Shown piece by piece: positions 1 through 8,809 of a DNA stretch of 64,000 nt. Every line of letters begins with the position of its first letter. The first letter of the stretch is position 1. The position numbers were made by a program, and so were the translations under genes. Source of the stretch: Scytonema hofmannii PCC 7110 (lineage in GTDB: Bacteria; Cyanobacteriota; Cyanobacteriia; Cyanobacteriales; Nostocaceae); NCBI RefSeq assembly GCF_000346485.2, contig NZ_KQ976354.1, positions 6,040,480 to 6,104,479 on the forward strand, given 5' to 3'. Under the pieces are notes generated by a model. It had not been told where the DNA came from. It saw only the letters and a list, made by a program, of their open reading frames with translations, and ran no database searches.

Positions 1-2
1 AA

Positions 3-125
3 GGCAAGATCAAGGCGGGGGATATGAACCAAGAAGCTAAGCCAGCCACTAAAGTAGAGCAGGTGATGGGAAGTGATATAGAGACAGAAGGAGATATAGA
101 ATTTGGGAATTTGACACAGAAGTAA
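3..125 (+). CDS. C-terminal tail of an unidentified gene (partial)
   Basis: An open frame enters from the left edge and ends at TAA 123-125. It encodes about 40 residues, rich in Lys, Glu and Asp (ending GDIEFGNLTQK). No domain can be recognised from so short a tail. The 231 bp between it and the next gene hold a HIP1 site (around 140-150) and no other recognisable feature. Coding status is inferred only from the open frame reaching the edge. Confidence 0.4.
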   Translation, partial: GKIKAGDMNQEAKPATKVEQVMGSDIETEGDIEFGNLTQK

Positions 126-356
126 AGTTGAAGGTTGGAGCGATCGCTCAATAACATACCTGAGGCTGCTATAATGCTGACTACTTTATTTGAAAAATGC
201 GTCGCGGAGCCATATTGAAAAAATATTAAAATTCTATAGTAAAAATAATGAAATGTTTACGCTACTGTAAAATCGCGAAGAACGCCCTATTGATAGAACA
301 GGGAAGAGACGACGCGGATACAAATTAGGCTGATGTGCTATTAGAGGAAACAGCAA

Positions 357-1295
357 ATGGGACATGTCATTGCTACTGCAAATATGAAGGGCGGCGTTGG
401 CAAAACCACCCTTACAGTCAATATGGCGACTTGTTTAACCAAAAACCATGGTAAACGAGTGCTTGTTCTGGATTTGGATAGTCAAATCAGTGCCACACTC
501 AGTATGATGTCGCCTCTGGACTTTGCCAAGCTCCGAAAGCAAAAACGGACACTGAGGTATTTACTCGACCAAATTATCAGTCCATCACAAAGAGCAAAAT
601 TGACAATTCAAGATATTATTCAGCCTCAGGTTTGTAATCTCCCAGGATTGGACTTATTGCCAGGAGATATCGACTTGTATGATGAATTTGTCGTCTCCGA
701 AATGCTGCATCAGCAAGCAGTTAACTTGGGTGAAAACGACTTTGAAAATATTTGGAATCGTTTTGAAAGAGTCCTACTAGGGAAAGTTTTAGAACCGATT
801 CTTCAAGAATATGATTTTATTCTCTTAGATTGTGCTCCTGGATATAATCTTTTGACTCGCAGTGCTTTAGCTACCAGTCACTTCTACATACTTCCCGCTA
901 AACCGGAACCCTTATCTATTGTCGGTATTCAATTGCTGGAACGGCGCATTGCCCAGTTAAAAGAAAGTCACGAACAGGAAGTAAATATAGGTATACAAAT
1001 GCTGGGAATTGTCTTTACAATGTCTAACGCTAACTTTCTCAGTGGTAGGTACTACAAACAAGTTATACAACGCGTCCATCAAGATTTTGGCGATGCAAAA
1101 GTTTGTCAAACACAAATACCAACTGACGTGAATGTTGCTAAGGCTGTTGATACTTTTATGCCAGCTGTCTTACACACTCCTCAATCAGCAGGTTCAAAAG
1201 CGTTTATTCAACTCACACAAGAGTTGTTGCAAAAGTTGGAAAAAGCTCAGGTGGAAAACCAGCAAAAGGGTAACTTGCAATTTGCCACAACTTAA
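357..1295 (+). CDS. ParA/Soj-type P-loop ATPase
   Basis: This is a 312-residue MinD/ParA-superfamily ATPase. The deviant Walker A motif KGGVGKTT is at residues 11-18, DLDSQ (39-43) is the A' region, and the Walker B-like segment FILLDCAPG lies near residue 155. Family members dimerise on ATP and bind DNA or membrane non-specifically to position plasmids, chromosomes or protein complexes. No ParB partner is adjacent: the next genes are a toxin-antitoxin pair. It may therefore be an orphan ParA, common in cyanobacterial chromosomes, or a relic of an integrated plasmid. The ATG at 357 follows a purine-rich stretch (agaggaaa). The fold is certain; the cargo is unknown. Confidence 0.9.
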   Translation: MGHVIATANMKGGVGKTTLTVNMATCLTKNHGKRVLVLDLDSQISATLSMMSPLDFAKLRKQKRTLRYLLDQIISPSQRAKLTIQDIIQPQVCNLPGLDLLPGDIDLYDEFVVSEMLHQQAVNLGENDFENIWNRFERVLLGKVLEPILQEYDFILLDCAPGYNLLTRSALATSHFYILPAKPEPLSIVGIQLLERRIAQLKESHEQEVNIGIQMLGIVFTMSNANFLSGRYYKQVIQRVHQDFGDAKVCQTQIPTDVNVAKAVDTFMPAVLHTPQSAGSKAFIQLTQELLQKLEKAQVENQQKGNLQFATT

Positions 1296-1309
1296 GCCCT
1301 CATCCCCGA

Positions 1310-1332
1310 CCCTTCTCCCATTGGGAGAAGGG
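1310..1332. repeat. Palindromic repeat, possible terminator after parA
   Basis: The two arms cccttctccc and gggagaaggg form a near-perfect hairpin 15 bp after the ATPase stop codon. It has no T-run, so it is probably a dispersed palindromic repeat that could double as an mRNA 3' stabiliser. A related hairpin (ccctctcccc/gggagaggg) lies at 1967-1987. Confidence 0.6.
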
Positions 1333-1413
1333 AGAGTAGTTTGTAAGGGTAAGCAAGCCAAGAGCGATCCTATAGTTATTAAATGCCAAAACAACAAAAT
1401 CAATTGGAGAAGA

Positions 1414-1662
1414 ATGCCAGCAATTGTTAAATTACAACTCTCTTTGGAAGCTTTAGCAGAAGTCATATCTTCCCTGAGTTTAGAAGAAAAACATCAACTT
1501 CAAGAGATAATTGAGCAACAAATTTTTGAAGCTGAAGAAGCCCTGTACGAAGATGATGCAGAAACACAGGCAGAAATTCAAGCAGTTCGCACTGAGTATG
1601 CGCTTGGTGAGTACATGACTGTGGATGAATATCTTGCTAACCGCTCAAATCAAGTATCATGA
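1414..1662 (+). CDS. Antitoxin of a RelE/ParE-type pair
   Basis: This is an 82-residue acidic, mostly helical protein. A frame open upstream suggests a longer protein, but its first part reads through the parA end and the hairpin repeat, so the ATG at 1414 (MPAIVKLQLS) is preferred. The body has the leucine/glutamate-rich helices typical of antitoxins that wrap a RelE-fold toxin. Its TGA overlaps the toxin ATG by 4 bp (ATGA), the usual translationally coupled arrangement. The antitoxin family cannot be named with confidence. The role is inferred mainly from size, acidity and coupling. Confidence 0.7.
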   Translation: MPAIVKLQLSLEALAEVISSLSLEEKHQLQEIIEQQIFEAEEALYEDDAETQAEIQAVRTEYALGEYMTVDEYLANRSNQVS

Positions 1663-1919
1663 AATGTACTATCCTTATTTCAAAGGCGGTACAAAAACAA
1701 ATTGACGACTTACCAAATGATATTCAAGAGCGTGTTCTTGAGAAGATTCAACATCTTGCAGATGAACCACGTCCCGATGGAGTTGTTAAATTAAAAGGTT
1801 CTGTTCAGGAGTATCGTATCCGGGTGGGTGACTATAGAGTTCGCTATGAAATCAATGATGACAATCAAACAGTACAAATTTTGCAGTGTAAGCATCGGAA
1901 AGATGTTTATAAAAAATAA
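1659..1919 (+). CDS. RelE/ParE-family toxin
   Basis: This 86-residue basic protein shows the RelE-superfamily pattern: an N-terminal helix pair (KAVQKQIDDLPNDIQERV), the LKG segment, then EYRIRVGDYRVRYEI and a C-terminal basic strand ending HRKDVYKK. RelE toxins cleave mRNA at the ribosome; ParE relatives poison gyrase, and sequence alone does not separate the two here. The gene overlaps the antitoxin by 4 bp and the two form a compact operon behind parA. It is full length with no visible lesion. Confidence 0.88.
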   Translation: MKCTILISKAVQKQIDDLPNDIQERVLEKIQHLADEPRPDGVVKLKGSVQEYRIRVGDYRVRYEINDDNQTVQILQCKHRKDVYKK

Positions 1920-1966
1920 AAGATGTTTCAGTAATCAACGATTTTAAGTTAGATAGAAGATTTTTT

Positions 1967-1987
1967 CCCTCTCCCCTTGGGAGAGGG
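1967..1987. terminator. Hairpin between convergent relE-like toxin and ileS
   Basis: The inverted repeat ccctctcccc/gggagaggg is preceded by tttttt on the plus strand. Read on the minus strand (the ileS direction) it is a stem followed by a run of A and T. It belongs to the same palindromic family as 1310-1332 and sits between convergent genes, where it could end transcription from both sides. This is inferred from structure. Confidence 0.5.
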
Positions 1988-2007
1988 TTAGGGTGAGGGC
2001 AAACTTC

Positions 2008-4908
2008 TTAAAATTCTCCTGCTAAAGCTGAAACGCAACGTTCGCAAATGAGAGGATGTTCAGTAAATTCTCCCACACGAGTGGAGTAGTTCCAACATCG
2101 ATCGCATTTATGTCCATCTGCATCAGCTACACCTAAAACCCATGCATCTGACTGTAAGTTATACTTCAAGCTCTGAGCCTTTTCTGGAGAATCAAGTAAA
2201 TCTACCTGAGAAGTGAGAAACAGGTAACGTAACTCATCTATTCCATTCTGACTATCATTGAGTGTTTTCACAGAAGAACGCAACTGCTTATCTACTATAT
2301 GTAGCAGTACCTTGGCTTCCAAGGAAGAACCAATAATTTTGGCTACCCTAGCTTCTTCCAACACCTTATTAACATCATTGCGGAGTTGTCGCAATTGTTG
2401 CCAGGATACTGCTAATTCCGGATTTTTCCATCCTTCCTCTAATTGCACCCAACCCGCCTCAAACACCGATTTGTAAGGTGTTTTATAGGGGAGGTACTGC
2501 CAGATATCCTCTGCCATATGACACAGCACGGGAGCGATCGCACGTGATAAATTTTCCAAAGCAATCCTCAGTACTGTCTGACAGCTGCGACGACGGAATG
2601 CATTGGGCGCACTGATATACAGCCTGTCTTTTGCGACATCCAAATAAAAGTTGGACAAATCCACCACGCAGAAATTCTGCACGGTTTGGAAAAAGCGGAA
2701 AAACTGGAAACTGTCAAACGCTTCCGTCACTTCCTGAAAGACTTCTGTAATGCGGTGTAGCATATAGCGGTCAAGAGAAGGCAATTCTGCCAACGGTACC
2801 GCATCTTTTTCTGGGTCAAAATCGTGCAAATTGCCCAGTAAGAACCGCGCAGTATTGCGAATCTTGTTGCGTATGTCTGCTAGTTGCTTGATGATATTAT
2901 TACCCAAGCGCACATCGGCAGAGTAATCTACAGAAGAAACCCACAACCGCACAACATCAACACCGTAACCCGGTTCTTTTTTCTGGTCTTTACCTCCCAA
3001 GATGACAGTCGTTGGATCTACCACATTTCCCAGCGATTTACTCATTTTGCGACCTTGTTCATCCAAGACAAAACCGTGAGTCAATACAGTTTTATAAGGA
3101 GCACAATTATTGACCGCTACACTTGTGAGCAAACTCGATTGAAACCAACCGCGATGTTGGTCTGAACCTTCCAGATACATATCAACAGGATATCCCAGTT
3201 GCGATCGCTGTTCCGCCACAGCCGCCCAAGAGGAACCAGAGTCAAACCATACATCCATGGTGTCAGTTCCTGTACGATAAGACCGACCGTTGTTACGATA
3301 TTTTTCTGGTAACAACTCCTCTACTGAAAGTTCCCACCAAGCATCAGACCCTTTTTCGGCAAATATTGCTTGGACGTGAGAGATGGTTTCTTCATTCAGC
3401 AAAGGTTCTCCCGTTTCTTCATCGTAGAATACGGGGATCGGTACACCCCAACTGCGCTGACGGGAGATACACCAATCAGAACGTTCCGCTACCATTGGGG
3501 TGATGCGATTTTCTCCTTGGGCTGGAATCCATTTTACAGATGCGATCGCTTTCAGTGCTTCATCCCTAAATCCTTCCACCGAAGCAAACCACTGTTCTGT
3601 AGCCCGGAAAATGGTCGGTTTTTTAGTCCGCCAATCGTAGGGATACTTGTGAACGTAAGCTTCCTCCTTCAGTAAAGAACCAGCCGCAGTCAGCGCATCA
3701 ATAATCGCTTGATTGCCATCACCAAGAACATTTAACCCAGCAAACTCACCCGCTTCCTTAGTGAAATTTCCGTTATCATCCACTGGTGCGAGGATAGGCA
3801 AACCATACCGTTGACCTACCATGTAATCTTCTTGACCGTGACCGGGTGCGGTATGTACCAATCCAGTACCGGAGTCAGTGGTGACATAATCTCCACCTAT
3901 GACTATTGGACTTTCGCGGTCAAAGAGAGGATGACGGTAGGTAGAATGTTCTAAATCTTTTCCTTTGACTGTTGCTTTTACAGTCAGTTGCGCCTCAAGG
4001 ACTGTAGACAGACGTTCCACCAAATCCGCCGCCACAATAAGATATTTAAAATTTGCTTCACCTAAAGGAGCAGCATCGCTTTGTTCCTTTGCGTCCCGTG
4101 ACACTTCCACCACTGCGTAATTGAGTTCTGGATTGAGTGCAACAGCTAAGTTACCCGGAATTGTCCAAGGAGTAGTTGTCCAGATAGCGACAGCCAACTC
4201 AGGCAAAAATTCACCCAAAACTGGTTTCACTGCTTCTGACAAACTTGTCATTTTGAAAGCAGCGTAGATACTGCGCGAAGTGTGACCTTCGGGATATTCC
4301 AACTCAGCTTCCGCCAAAGCCGTTTTAGAACTGGGACTCCAGTGTACTGGTTTTAATCCGCGATAGATGTAGCCCTTCAGCACCATCTGACCGAAAACAC
4401 CAACTTGAGCCGCTTCATATTCTGGCTTTAGCGTGAGATAGGGATGTTCCCAATCACCCCAAACACCGTATCTTTTGAAACTTTCCCGTTGTTCATCGAC
4501 TGTAGACAGGGCAAAATCCTTTGCTTTGTGACGCAGTTGCAAAGACGTCAAGTTTTGCCGTTCTGCTTGCTTCATATTCTGCAAGACTTTCAGTTCAATA
4601 GGCAAGCCGTGACAGTCCCAACCAGGTACGTAACGAGCTTTACGACCCCGCAGCAGTTGGTAGCGGTTAATAATATCTTTAAGAATTTTATTTAAAGCGT
4701 GACCGATATGCAGGGAACCATTAGCATAAGGTGGCCCATCATGCAATATAAATAAGTCGCCTGGATTTTCTTCAGACAGGCGTTCATAAATCTTATTTTC
4801 TTCCCAAAACTTTTGGATTTCAGGTTCCCGCTTGATAGCGTTTGCCCGCATATCAAAGTTGGTTTTAGGTAAGTTTACAGTATCTTTGTAGCTTCCAGGT
4901 TCTGTCAC
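2008..4908 (-). CDS. ileS: Isoleucyl-tRNA synthetase
   Basis: This 966-residue class Ia aminoacyl-tRNA synthetase charges tRNA-Ile. The HIGH motif is at residues 67-70 within PYANGSLHIGH, and the KMSKS loop at residues 621-625. Between them lies the CP1 editing domain, with GTGLVHTAPGHG visible. The C-terminal zinc finger uses Cys935, Cys938, Cys955 and Cys958 (CDRC ... CERC), as in bacterial type-1 IleRS. Length matches the family. It is monocistronic, with no T-box leader recognised upstream, as expected in cyanobacteria. Confidence 0.98.
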   Translation of the reverse strand: MTEPGSYKDTVNLPKTNFDMRANAIKREPEIQKFWEENKIYERLSEENPGDLFILHDGPPYANGSLHIGHALNKILKDIINRYQLLRGRKARYVPGWDCHGLPIELKVLQNMKQAERQNLTSLQLRHKAKDFALSTVDEQRESFKRYGVWGDWEHPYLTLKPEYEAAQVGVFGQMVLKGYIYRGLKPVHWSPSSKTALAEAELEYPEGHTSRSIYAAFKMTSLSEAVKPVLGEFLPELAVAIWTTTPWTIPGNLAVALNPELNYAVVEVSRDAKEQSDAAPLGEANFKYLIVAADLVERLSTVLEAQLTVKATVKGKDLEHSTYRHPLFDRESPIVIGGDYVTTDSGTGLVHTAPGHGQEDYMVGQRYGLPILAPVDDNGNFTKEAGEFAGLNVLGDGNQAIIDALTAAGSLLKEEAYVHKYPYDWRTKKPTIFRATEQWFASVEGFRDEALKAIASVKWIPAQGENRITPMVAERSDWCISRQRSWGVPIPVFYDEETGEPLLNEETISHVQAIFAEKGSDAWWELSVEELLPEKYRNNGRSYRTGTDTMDVWFDSGSSWAAVAEQRSQLGYPVDMYLEGSDQHRGWFQSSLLTSVAVNNCAPYKTVLTHGFVLDEQGRKMSKSLGNVVDPTTVILGGKDQKKEPGYGVDVVRLWVSSVDYSADVRLGNNIIKQLADIRNKIRNTARFLLGNLHDFDPEKDAVPLAELPSLDRYMLHRITEVFQEVTEAFDSFQFFRFFQTVQNFCVVDLSNFYLDVAKDRLYISAPNAFRRRSCQTVLRIALENLSRAIAPVLCHMAEDIWQYLPYKTPYKSVFEAGWVQLEEGWKNPELAVSWQQLRQLRNDVNKVLEEARVAKIIGSSLEAKVLLHIVDKQLRSSVKTLNDSQNGIDELRYLFLTSQVDLLDSPEKAQSLKYNLQSDAWVLGVADADGHKCDRCWNYSTRVGEFTEHPLICERCVSALAGEF

Positions 4909-4991
4909 AGTACTGAATTGAGTAAATAGAATGTTGTTCTCACTATTATCAGCGAGATTTTCTCAGGTGTTCAACTTAATTTCTTATCGAC

Positions 4992-5042
4992 CGGGCGAAT
5001 AGAATTCGCGGCTATACAGGCTAAACCCACGTAGGTGGGTTT
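4992..5042. repeat. Composite palindromic repeat
   Basis: There are two small palindromes in tandem: gaatagaattc plus an adjoining gcggctat segment, then aaacccacgtaggtgggttt, which is nearly perfect. The cgaatagaattcgcggctat block resembles a dispersed intergenic repeat seen widely in Nostocales genomes. It lies between ileS and the small gene at 5051-5245. Confidence 0.6.
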
Positions 5043-5050
5043 AAAAGCTC

Positions 5051-5245
5051 TTAGTCTACTTGATTCAATTTTTCTTGAATAATTTTTCCCACATCTTCTA
5101 AAGGCAAATTTGCCGGATAGCGAAGAGCACCACGATTACGAGTGATTAATTCTCCTAAAGCTGCGCTAAAAGCTTTATCGTCATGTCTATGAGTTGAAAG
5201 GTATTCTTTTAACTCAGCAATGCTCATTTCTTTAAAGTTAGGCAT
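5051..5245 (-). CDS. Small conserved cyanobacterial protein (DUF6887-like)
   Basis: This 64-residue protein starts MPNFKEMSIAELKEYLSTHR. It contains a short helical N-terminal motif and the segment ALRYPANLPLEDVG. The frame is open five codons further upstream (ATG at 5260), but the internal ATG matches the usual MPNF start of similar proteins. I recall it as resembling the DUF6887 family; that assignment is from memory and not certain. No function is known. No partner gene overlaps it. The next 330 bp (5246-5576) hold only a purine-rich repeat around 5350-5390 of the ccgctaagacgcaaag type. Confidence 0.6.
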   Translation of the reverse strand: MPNFKEMSIAELKEYLSTHRHDDKAFSAALGELITRNRGALRYPANLPLEDVGKIIQEKLNQVD

Positions 5246-5576
5246 TAGATGAACTCCCATTCTCCATTTTTGGAGATAACTATTGCCAGATTGGCATATA
5301 CTTTAGCCTGAATAGATAGCAGTCCTATTTGTTAGGTAAAAATTATTAACCGCTAAGACGCAAAGAGCACGAAGAAAGAGAGAAGAGAGCATTTTACAAA
5401 TACTTCAAAAAAATGATTACTGCTTGTGGCAGGATAAATCGTTTATTAAGATTTACTTGATTGGCTTCCGTACTGCTTGACAAACTCCTCAGTTTTCAGA
5501 TACTATTATACAATTGAAATCTGTGCGCTCATATATATAAAGCTTTTTGTAAGAAACTTCTCCATCTAGCATTCCC

Positions 5577-6343
5577 TTACTTTGGTAAGAGGTTGTGATT
5601 TGGTCGGTTATGAGTAAAGCTGCTTCTTTGGAGTTTGAAAGCAAATACCCCAACCGTCAACAGCACGATAGCTGCAATTATTAAAAACGGAGACAGGGTA
5701 ATAGAGTGAAGCGGTGACTTGGATGCATTTTCTTTTTTTGGATCGCCCCCTCTCACTCTGTCCTCATCCTCTATCATTCGCTGTACTCGCTCGATAAATT
5801 CCCTTACTACTTGTGCATTAGGAGATTCCAAGCGTTGTAAAATCTCTAGAGATTGGTGTAAGTGTGAGAGTGCGGTGGTAAAATCTCCCTCCTCATCTGC
5901 TAATAATTGCCCCAGCATTGCTAAAGTCACGGCTTTGCCTTGTACATCCCCAATGCCTTCACATAACTCCAAAGATTGCTGATAAAATCCGCTCGCCTGT
6001 TGTACTTCTCCTTGCTTAGCGTAGATACCAGCAAGGTTATGAATAATAGCAGCTTTTTGTGTTTCGTCTTCTTGTGAACAATTGTCGAGAGCCTGTTGAT
6101 AGTGATGCTTTGCTTGTTCAACTTCACCAAGTTCTCATCCAAGCATTCATACAGCCGTCGTCCGGTGATGTCAAAATCCTCTGGCAAGTTAGTATAATAA
6201 TCCTGCTCAGCCATTTTGATTAAATCGGCGATCGCTGCAGTTTCCAAATTTCTGGATTTATGCTGATTGTAATTGTCAAAAAAGTAACGTAACTCTACCC
6301 GCTCTTCGCCCTTCAGCCTTAGGTCGATATGCAGCGTCCGCAC
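5577..6343 (-). pseudogene. Decayed TPR / conflict-system protein
   Basis: The first about 53 codons (MRTLHIDLRLKGEERVELRY ... ITGRRLYECLDENL) match the N-terminus of long cyanobacterial CHAT/TPR-type proteins. The reading then shifts. In another frame from about 6133 downward the sequence resumes as tetratricopeptide repeats (GEVEQAKHHYQQALDN, GEVQQASGFYQQSLELCEGI, FTTALSHLHQSLEILQRLES). It ends with a single membrane helix (SPFLIIAAIVLLTVGVFAF). The N-terminal block joined directly to the repeats suggests that a middle region was deleted as well as a frameshift. It lies 131 bp downstream of the EACC1-like gene on the same strand. A sequencing error could explain the shift but not the missing middle. 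Confidence 0.7.
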
Positions 6344-6474
6344 TTAATCCCCCATAATTCTACTAGAATAACATCAATCATCAGACGCAAAATTATACAT
6401 TCACCAAACAAGCCGAAATCTACACAAATAGAGAACATCAGCGTCCATCCGCGTTCATCTGCGGTTCAAAATCA

Positions 6475-6795
6475 TCAATTATCAAGAACTTTGCGAATTT
6501 CTTCAACAGTCGTATCTTCCAAAAGCAATCGTCGCCCATTCCGACCAACGATAATCACCTTATCAATCTTTTTACCCTTTTGCTTATATTCCTGATACCA
6601 CTTACGAATCTGTTCGGCGATCGCGATCATTCCACCAACAATTCCCACAATGGTAGCAACTGTAGCAGCTACACCCTCTCTTTCAGAAGATTCCGAACTC
6701 AATTCCCAAGTTCCGGATATTTCTGGACTCGCTAGCAACGCCTCCGTAGCCGAAATAGCATCCTCACCCTCAATAGCCAGTCGAATCTCAGTCAT
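6475..6795 (-). CDS. EACC1-like small protein (conflict-system component)
   Basis: This 106-residue protein has three parts: an N-terminal beta-rich segment (TEIRLAIEGEDAISATEALL), a central hydrophobic, glycine-rich segment (VAATVATIVGIVGGMIAIAEQIRKW), and a C-terminal segment KVIIVGRNGRRLLLEDTTVEEIRKVL. This layout resembles effector-associated constant component proteins (EACC1) described next to trypsin, caspase and STAND-NTPase conflict genes. The downstream neighbour is the decayed TPR gene, which fits such a pair. The EACC1 assignment rests on recalled pattern only, without a search. Full length, no lesion seen. Confidence 0.5.
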   Translation of the reverse strand: MTEIRLAIEGEDAISATEALLASPEISGTWELSSESSEREGVAATVATIVGIVGGMIAIAEQIRKWYQEYKQKGKKIDKVIIVGRNGRRLLLEDTTVEEIRKVLDN

Positions 6796-6953
6796 AATAC
6801 TATCTTAGTTAGTGATGTAAAAAACTACAAATCTTTCTGAACCTATTCCAGAAATCATTAAACCACTTCTTAAAAGTGTGTGCGATCTGTTTGCTTAGCT
6901 CCCCAATACCCGATTTATACTGGACAGCAAAGCTAATCGTACCAAAATCTCTC

Positions 6954-7286
6954 ATGGCACTTATTCTTACTACCGATCCTATTCCACTTGTAACTGATGC
7001 TCATGGTGTTATCTATGTAGGAAGAACTCGTGTAACACTGGCTACAGTGGTTACAGCTTTCCTTGAGGGTGCTACACCAGAAGAAGTTGTGGAGCAGTAT
7101 CCATCACTTCAGCTTTCAGATGTCTATTCTGTAATTGGTTACTATTTACGCCACAAAGCTGAAGTTGATGCGTATCTTGTAGAGCGCCAAAACCGTGCAA
7201 CTGAGGTTCGTCAGGAGGCTGAGAAGCGTTTCAACCCGGTTGGGATACGCGATCGCTTATTAGCTCGGCATAACCAGCAAGGGTAA
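6954..7286 (+). CDS. DUF433 family protein (VapB-like antitoxin)
   Basis: This is a 110-residue protein. ATG 6954 gives MALILTTDPIPLVTDAHG; a longer open frame from 6876 is rejected because the DUF433 domain begins near the internal ATG. The DUF433 helix-turn-helix pattern is visible: RVTLATVVTAFLEGATPEEVVEQYPSLQLSDVYSVIGYYL. Such proteins are usually followed by a DUF5615/PIN-fold nuclease. Here the next gene is an unrelated coiled-coil protein and a PIN protein lies 950 bp further on, so this may be an orphan antitoxin or part of a rearranged module. Confidence 0.8.
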   Translation: MALILTTDPIPLVTDAHGVIYVGRTRVTLATVVTAFLEGATPEEVVEQYPSLQLSDVYSVIGYYLRHKAEVDAYLVERQNRATEVRQEAEKRFNPVGIRDRLLARHNQQG

Positions 7287-7355
7287 ATAGCTGATGAACT
7301 ATAATCAAGAAGCTACTTCTTAAAATACAAAATAATGTAAGGAGCAGTTTAAACT

Positions 7356-8225
7356 ATGTCTTTGTTAGAACTGGAAAAAGATACAGAGCTTCTTAAGAAC
7401 CAATTAATTAAAAATGCTCGAGAAGAAACTAAATCTCAAGGAAATGATTTAGAAGAGTTTATTGAAAAAATAGAATTTAGTTTTCATTTACAAAAGTACG
7501 ATTTTATATATGAAAATCTTAAAAAAGATTTTTCTCTTTTTTCAAAATTTCTCAAGAAAATTCAAGAACAAGATTCATCAGTAGAAAATCTTGATGTTAA
7601 AAATCAAATTAAGATTAGAGCCTCACAAATAGATAATTTTTACAAAAAGCTAAATAACTTAATCAATAAATATGGTGATGTTCTCAACAACGAATCATTA
7701 GAAAAACTTAAAGAGAGTAAAGATTTTTTTGGGTGGAGAAAAGAAACGCTAAAAGCTGCATTCTTATTTCAAGAGATAGTAGAATTATCTCAAGAGAAAT
7801 CGCAAAATTCAAATGTAGATTTAGAAAATGCCGCTAATAAGTATTATAGAGGATTACTAAAACTATTAGACGCTTTAGAAAAATATTCTCGTGGAGCAAA
7901 ATATAAAGAAGTGATGAATATAAAAGAAGTAGCAAAAACAGCAGTTGAATTACTGCCCAGTTTAAATATTAACGGAGAAAAATATAATACAATTTTCAAA
8001 AAAATAGCGAATATAGGAAAAGCTATTTTATGGGAAGTAGATAAGTATGAGAAACTAAGAAATAATCAGCGTTTAATTATTGGAAAGATGCCTTTTGAAA
8101 AACTTTTAGAAGAAAGTCAAAAAAGAATTCATCTTCTTGATACTTTAGACCCTAAAACAGAAGAAGAAATGCGAGATCAAGTAGAAGCTCTGAAAATCCT
8201 TGAAAATCGGTTTAAAGATAGATAA
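7356..8225 (+). CDS. Coiled-coil protein of unknown function
   Basis: This 289-residue protein is strongly Lys/Glu/Asn-rich and predicted almost entirely helical, with long coiled-coil stretches (ESLEKLKESKDFFGWRKETL, EKLLEESQKRIHLLDTLD). I recognise no domain, signal peptide or membrane segment. The gene is markedly more AT-rich than its neighbours, suggesting acquisition. It stops 9 bp before the PIN-domain gene, so the two are probably cotranscribed and it may be that nuclease's partner. Clear ribosome binding site: gtaaggag at 7337-7344. Confidence 0.7.
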   Translation: MSLLELEKDTELLKNQLIKNAREETKSQGNDLEEFIEKIEFSFHLQKYDFIYENLKKDFSLFSKFLKKIQEQDSSVENLDVKNQIKIRASQIDNFYKKLNNLINKYGDVLNNESLEKLKESKDFFGWRKETLKAAFLFQEIVELSQEKSQNSNVDLENAANKYYRGLLKLLDALEKYSRGAKYKEVMNIKEVAKTAVELLPSLNINGEKYNTIFKKIANIGKAILWEVDKYEKLRNNQRLIIGKMPFEKLLEESQKRIHLLDTLDPKTEEEMRDQVEALKILENRFKDR

Positions 8226-8234
8226 TTATTTTAG

Positions 8235-8747
8235 ATGACCATTGTACTTCTAGATTCCAGCCCTTTAGGATTAATTACAAACCCTGGTAAAAACTCAACA
8301 GCAATAAAATGTAGAAGGTTGATTCAAGAATTAGTAAGAAATAAAATTTTAGTGGCAGTACCAGAAATCATAGATTATGAACATCGCCGCGAACTCATTC
8401 TCTGTGGTTCTGGAGGTGTTGAAAGACTAGATAGGTTAGGAGAACTAGGGTTAGCTTACGCTCCATTAACAACAGAGGTAATGAGGAAAGCAGCAGAGTT
8501 ATGGGCATGGGCAAGAAAAACTGGTCAACCAACTGCACACAAAGAAAAAATTGATATTGACGTTATCCTAGCAGCACATTCAATAGTTTTAAGCTTAGAA
8601 ACCGGAAAACATACAATAATTGCAACAAGTGACAGTGACCACAAGAGATATAAAGTGGACGCAGTAAAATGGGAAGATTTAACAGTAGAGTATTGTTTAA
8701 ATCCAATAGCATCTAAAATTCCATTACGAAAATCTGAACAAAATTAG
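8235..8747 (+). CDS. PIN-domain ribonuclease (VapC-like toxin)
   Basis: This 170-residue protein has PIN-fold features: an acidic residue early (VLLDSSPLG), a conserved Glu in PEIIDYEHRREL, and later acidic positions in KIDIDVILAAHSI and TSDSDHKRY, which together would form the metal-binding site. VapC-type PIN proteins cleave tRNA or rRNA. It follows the coiled-coil gene by 9 bp. No classical VapB is fused or adjacent; either the coiled-coil protein or the DUF433 protein could be the antitoxin. The family is confident, the target unknown. Confidence 0.75.
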   Translation: MTIVLLDSSPLGLITNPGKNSTAIKCRRLIQELVRNKILVAVPEIIDYEHRRELILCGSGGVERLDRLGELGLAYAPLTTEVMRKAAELWAWARKTGQPTAHKEKIDIDVILAAHSIVLSLETGKHTIIATSDSDHKRYKVDAVKWEDLTVEYCLNPIASKIPLRKSEQN

Positions 8748-8809
8748 AGGCGATCGCTCTTTACTTTTGGTAGTGCGATCGCCCTAGGTTCGTTGGTTAC
8801 ATTTAAGTG

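Noticed and set aside
1132..1413. Extended antitoxin from 1132
   Set aside because: It overlaps the parA end and a hairpin repeat; the antitoxin-like part begins at 1414.
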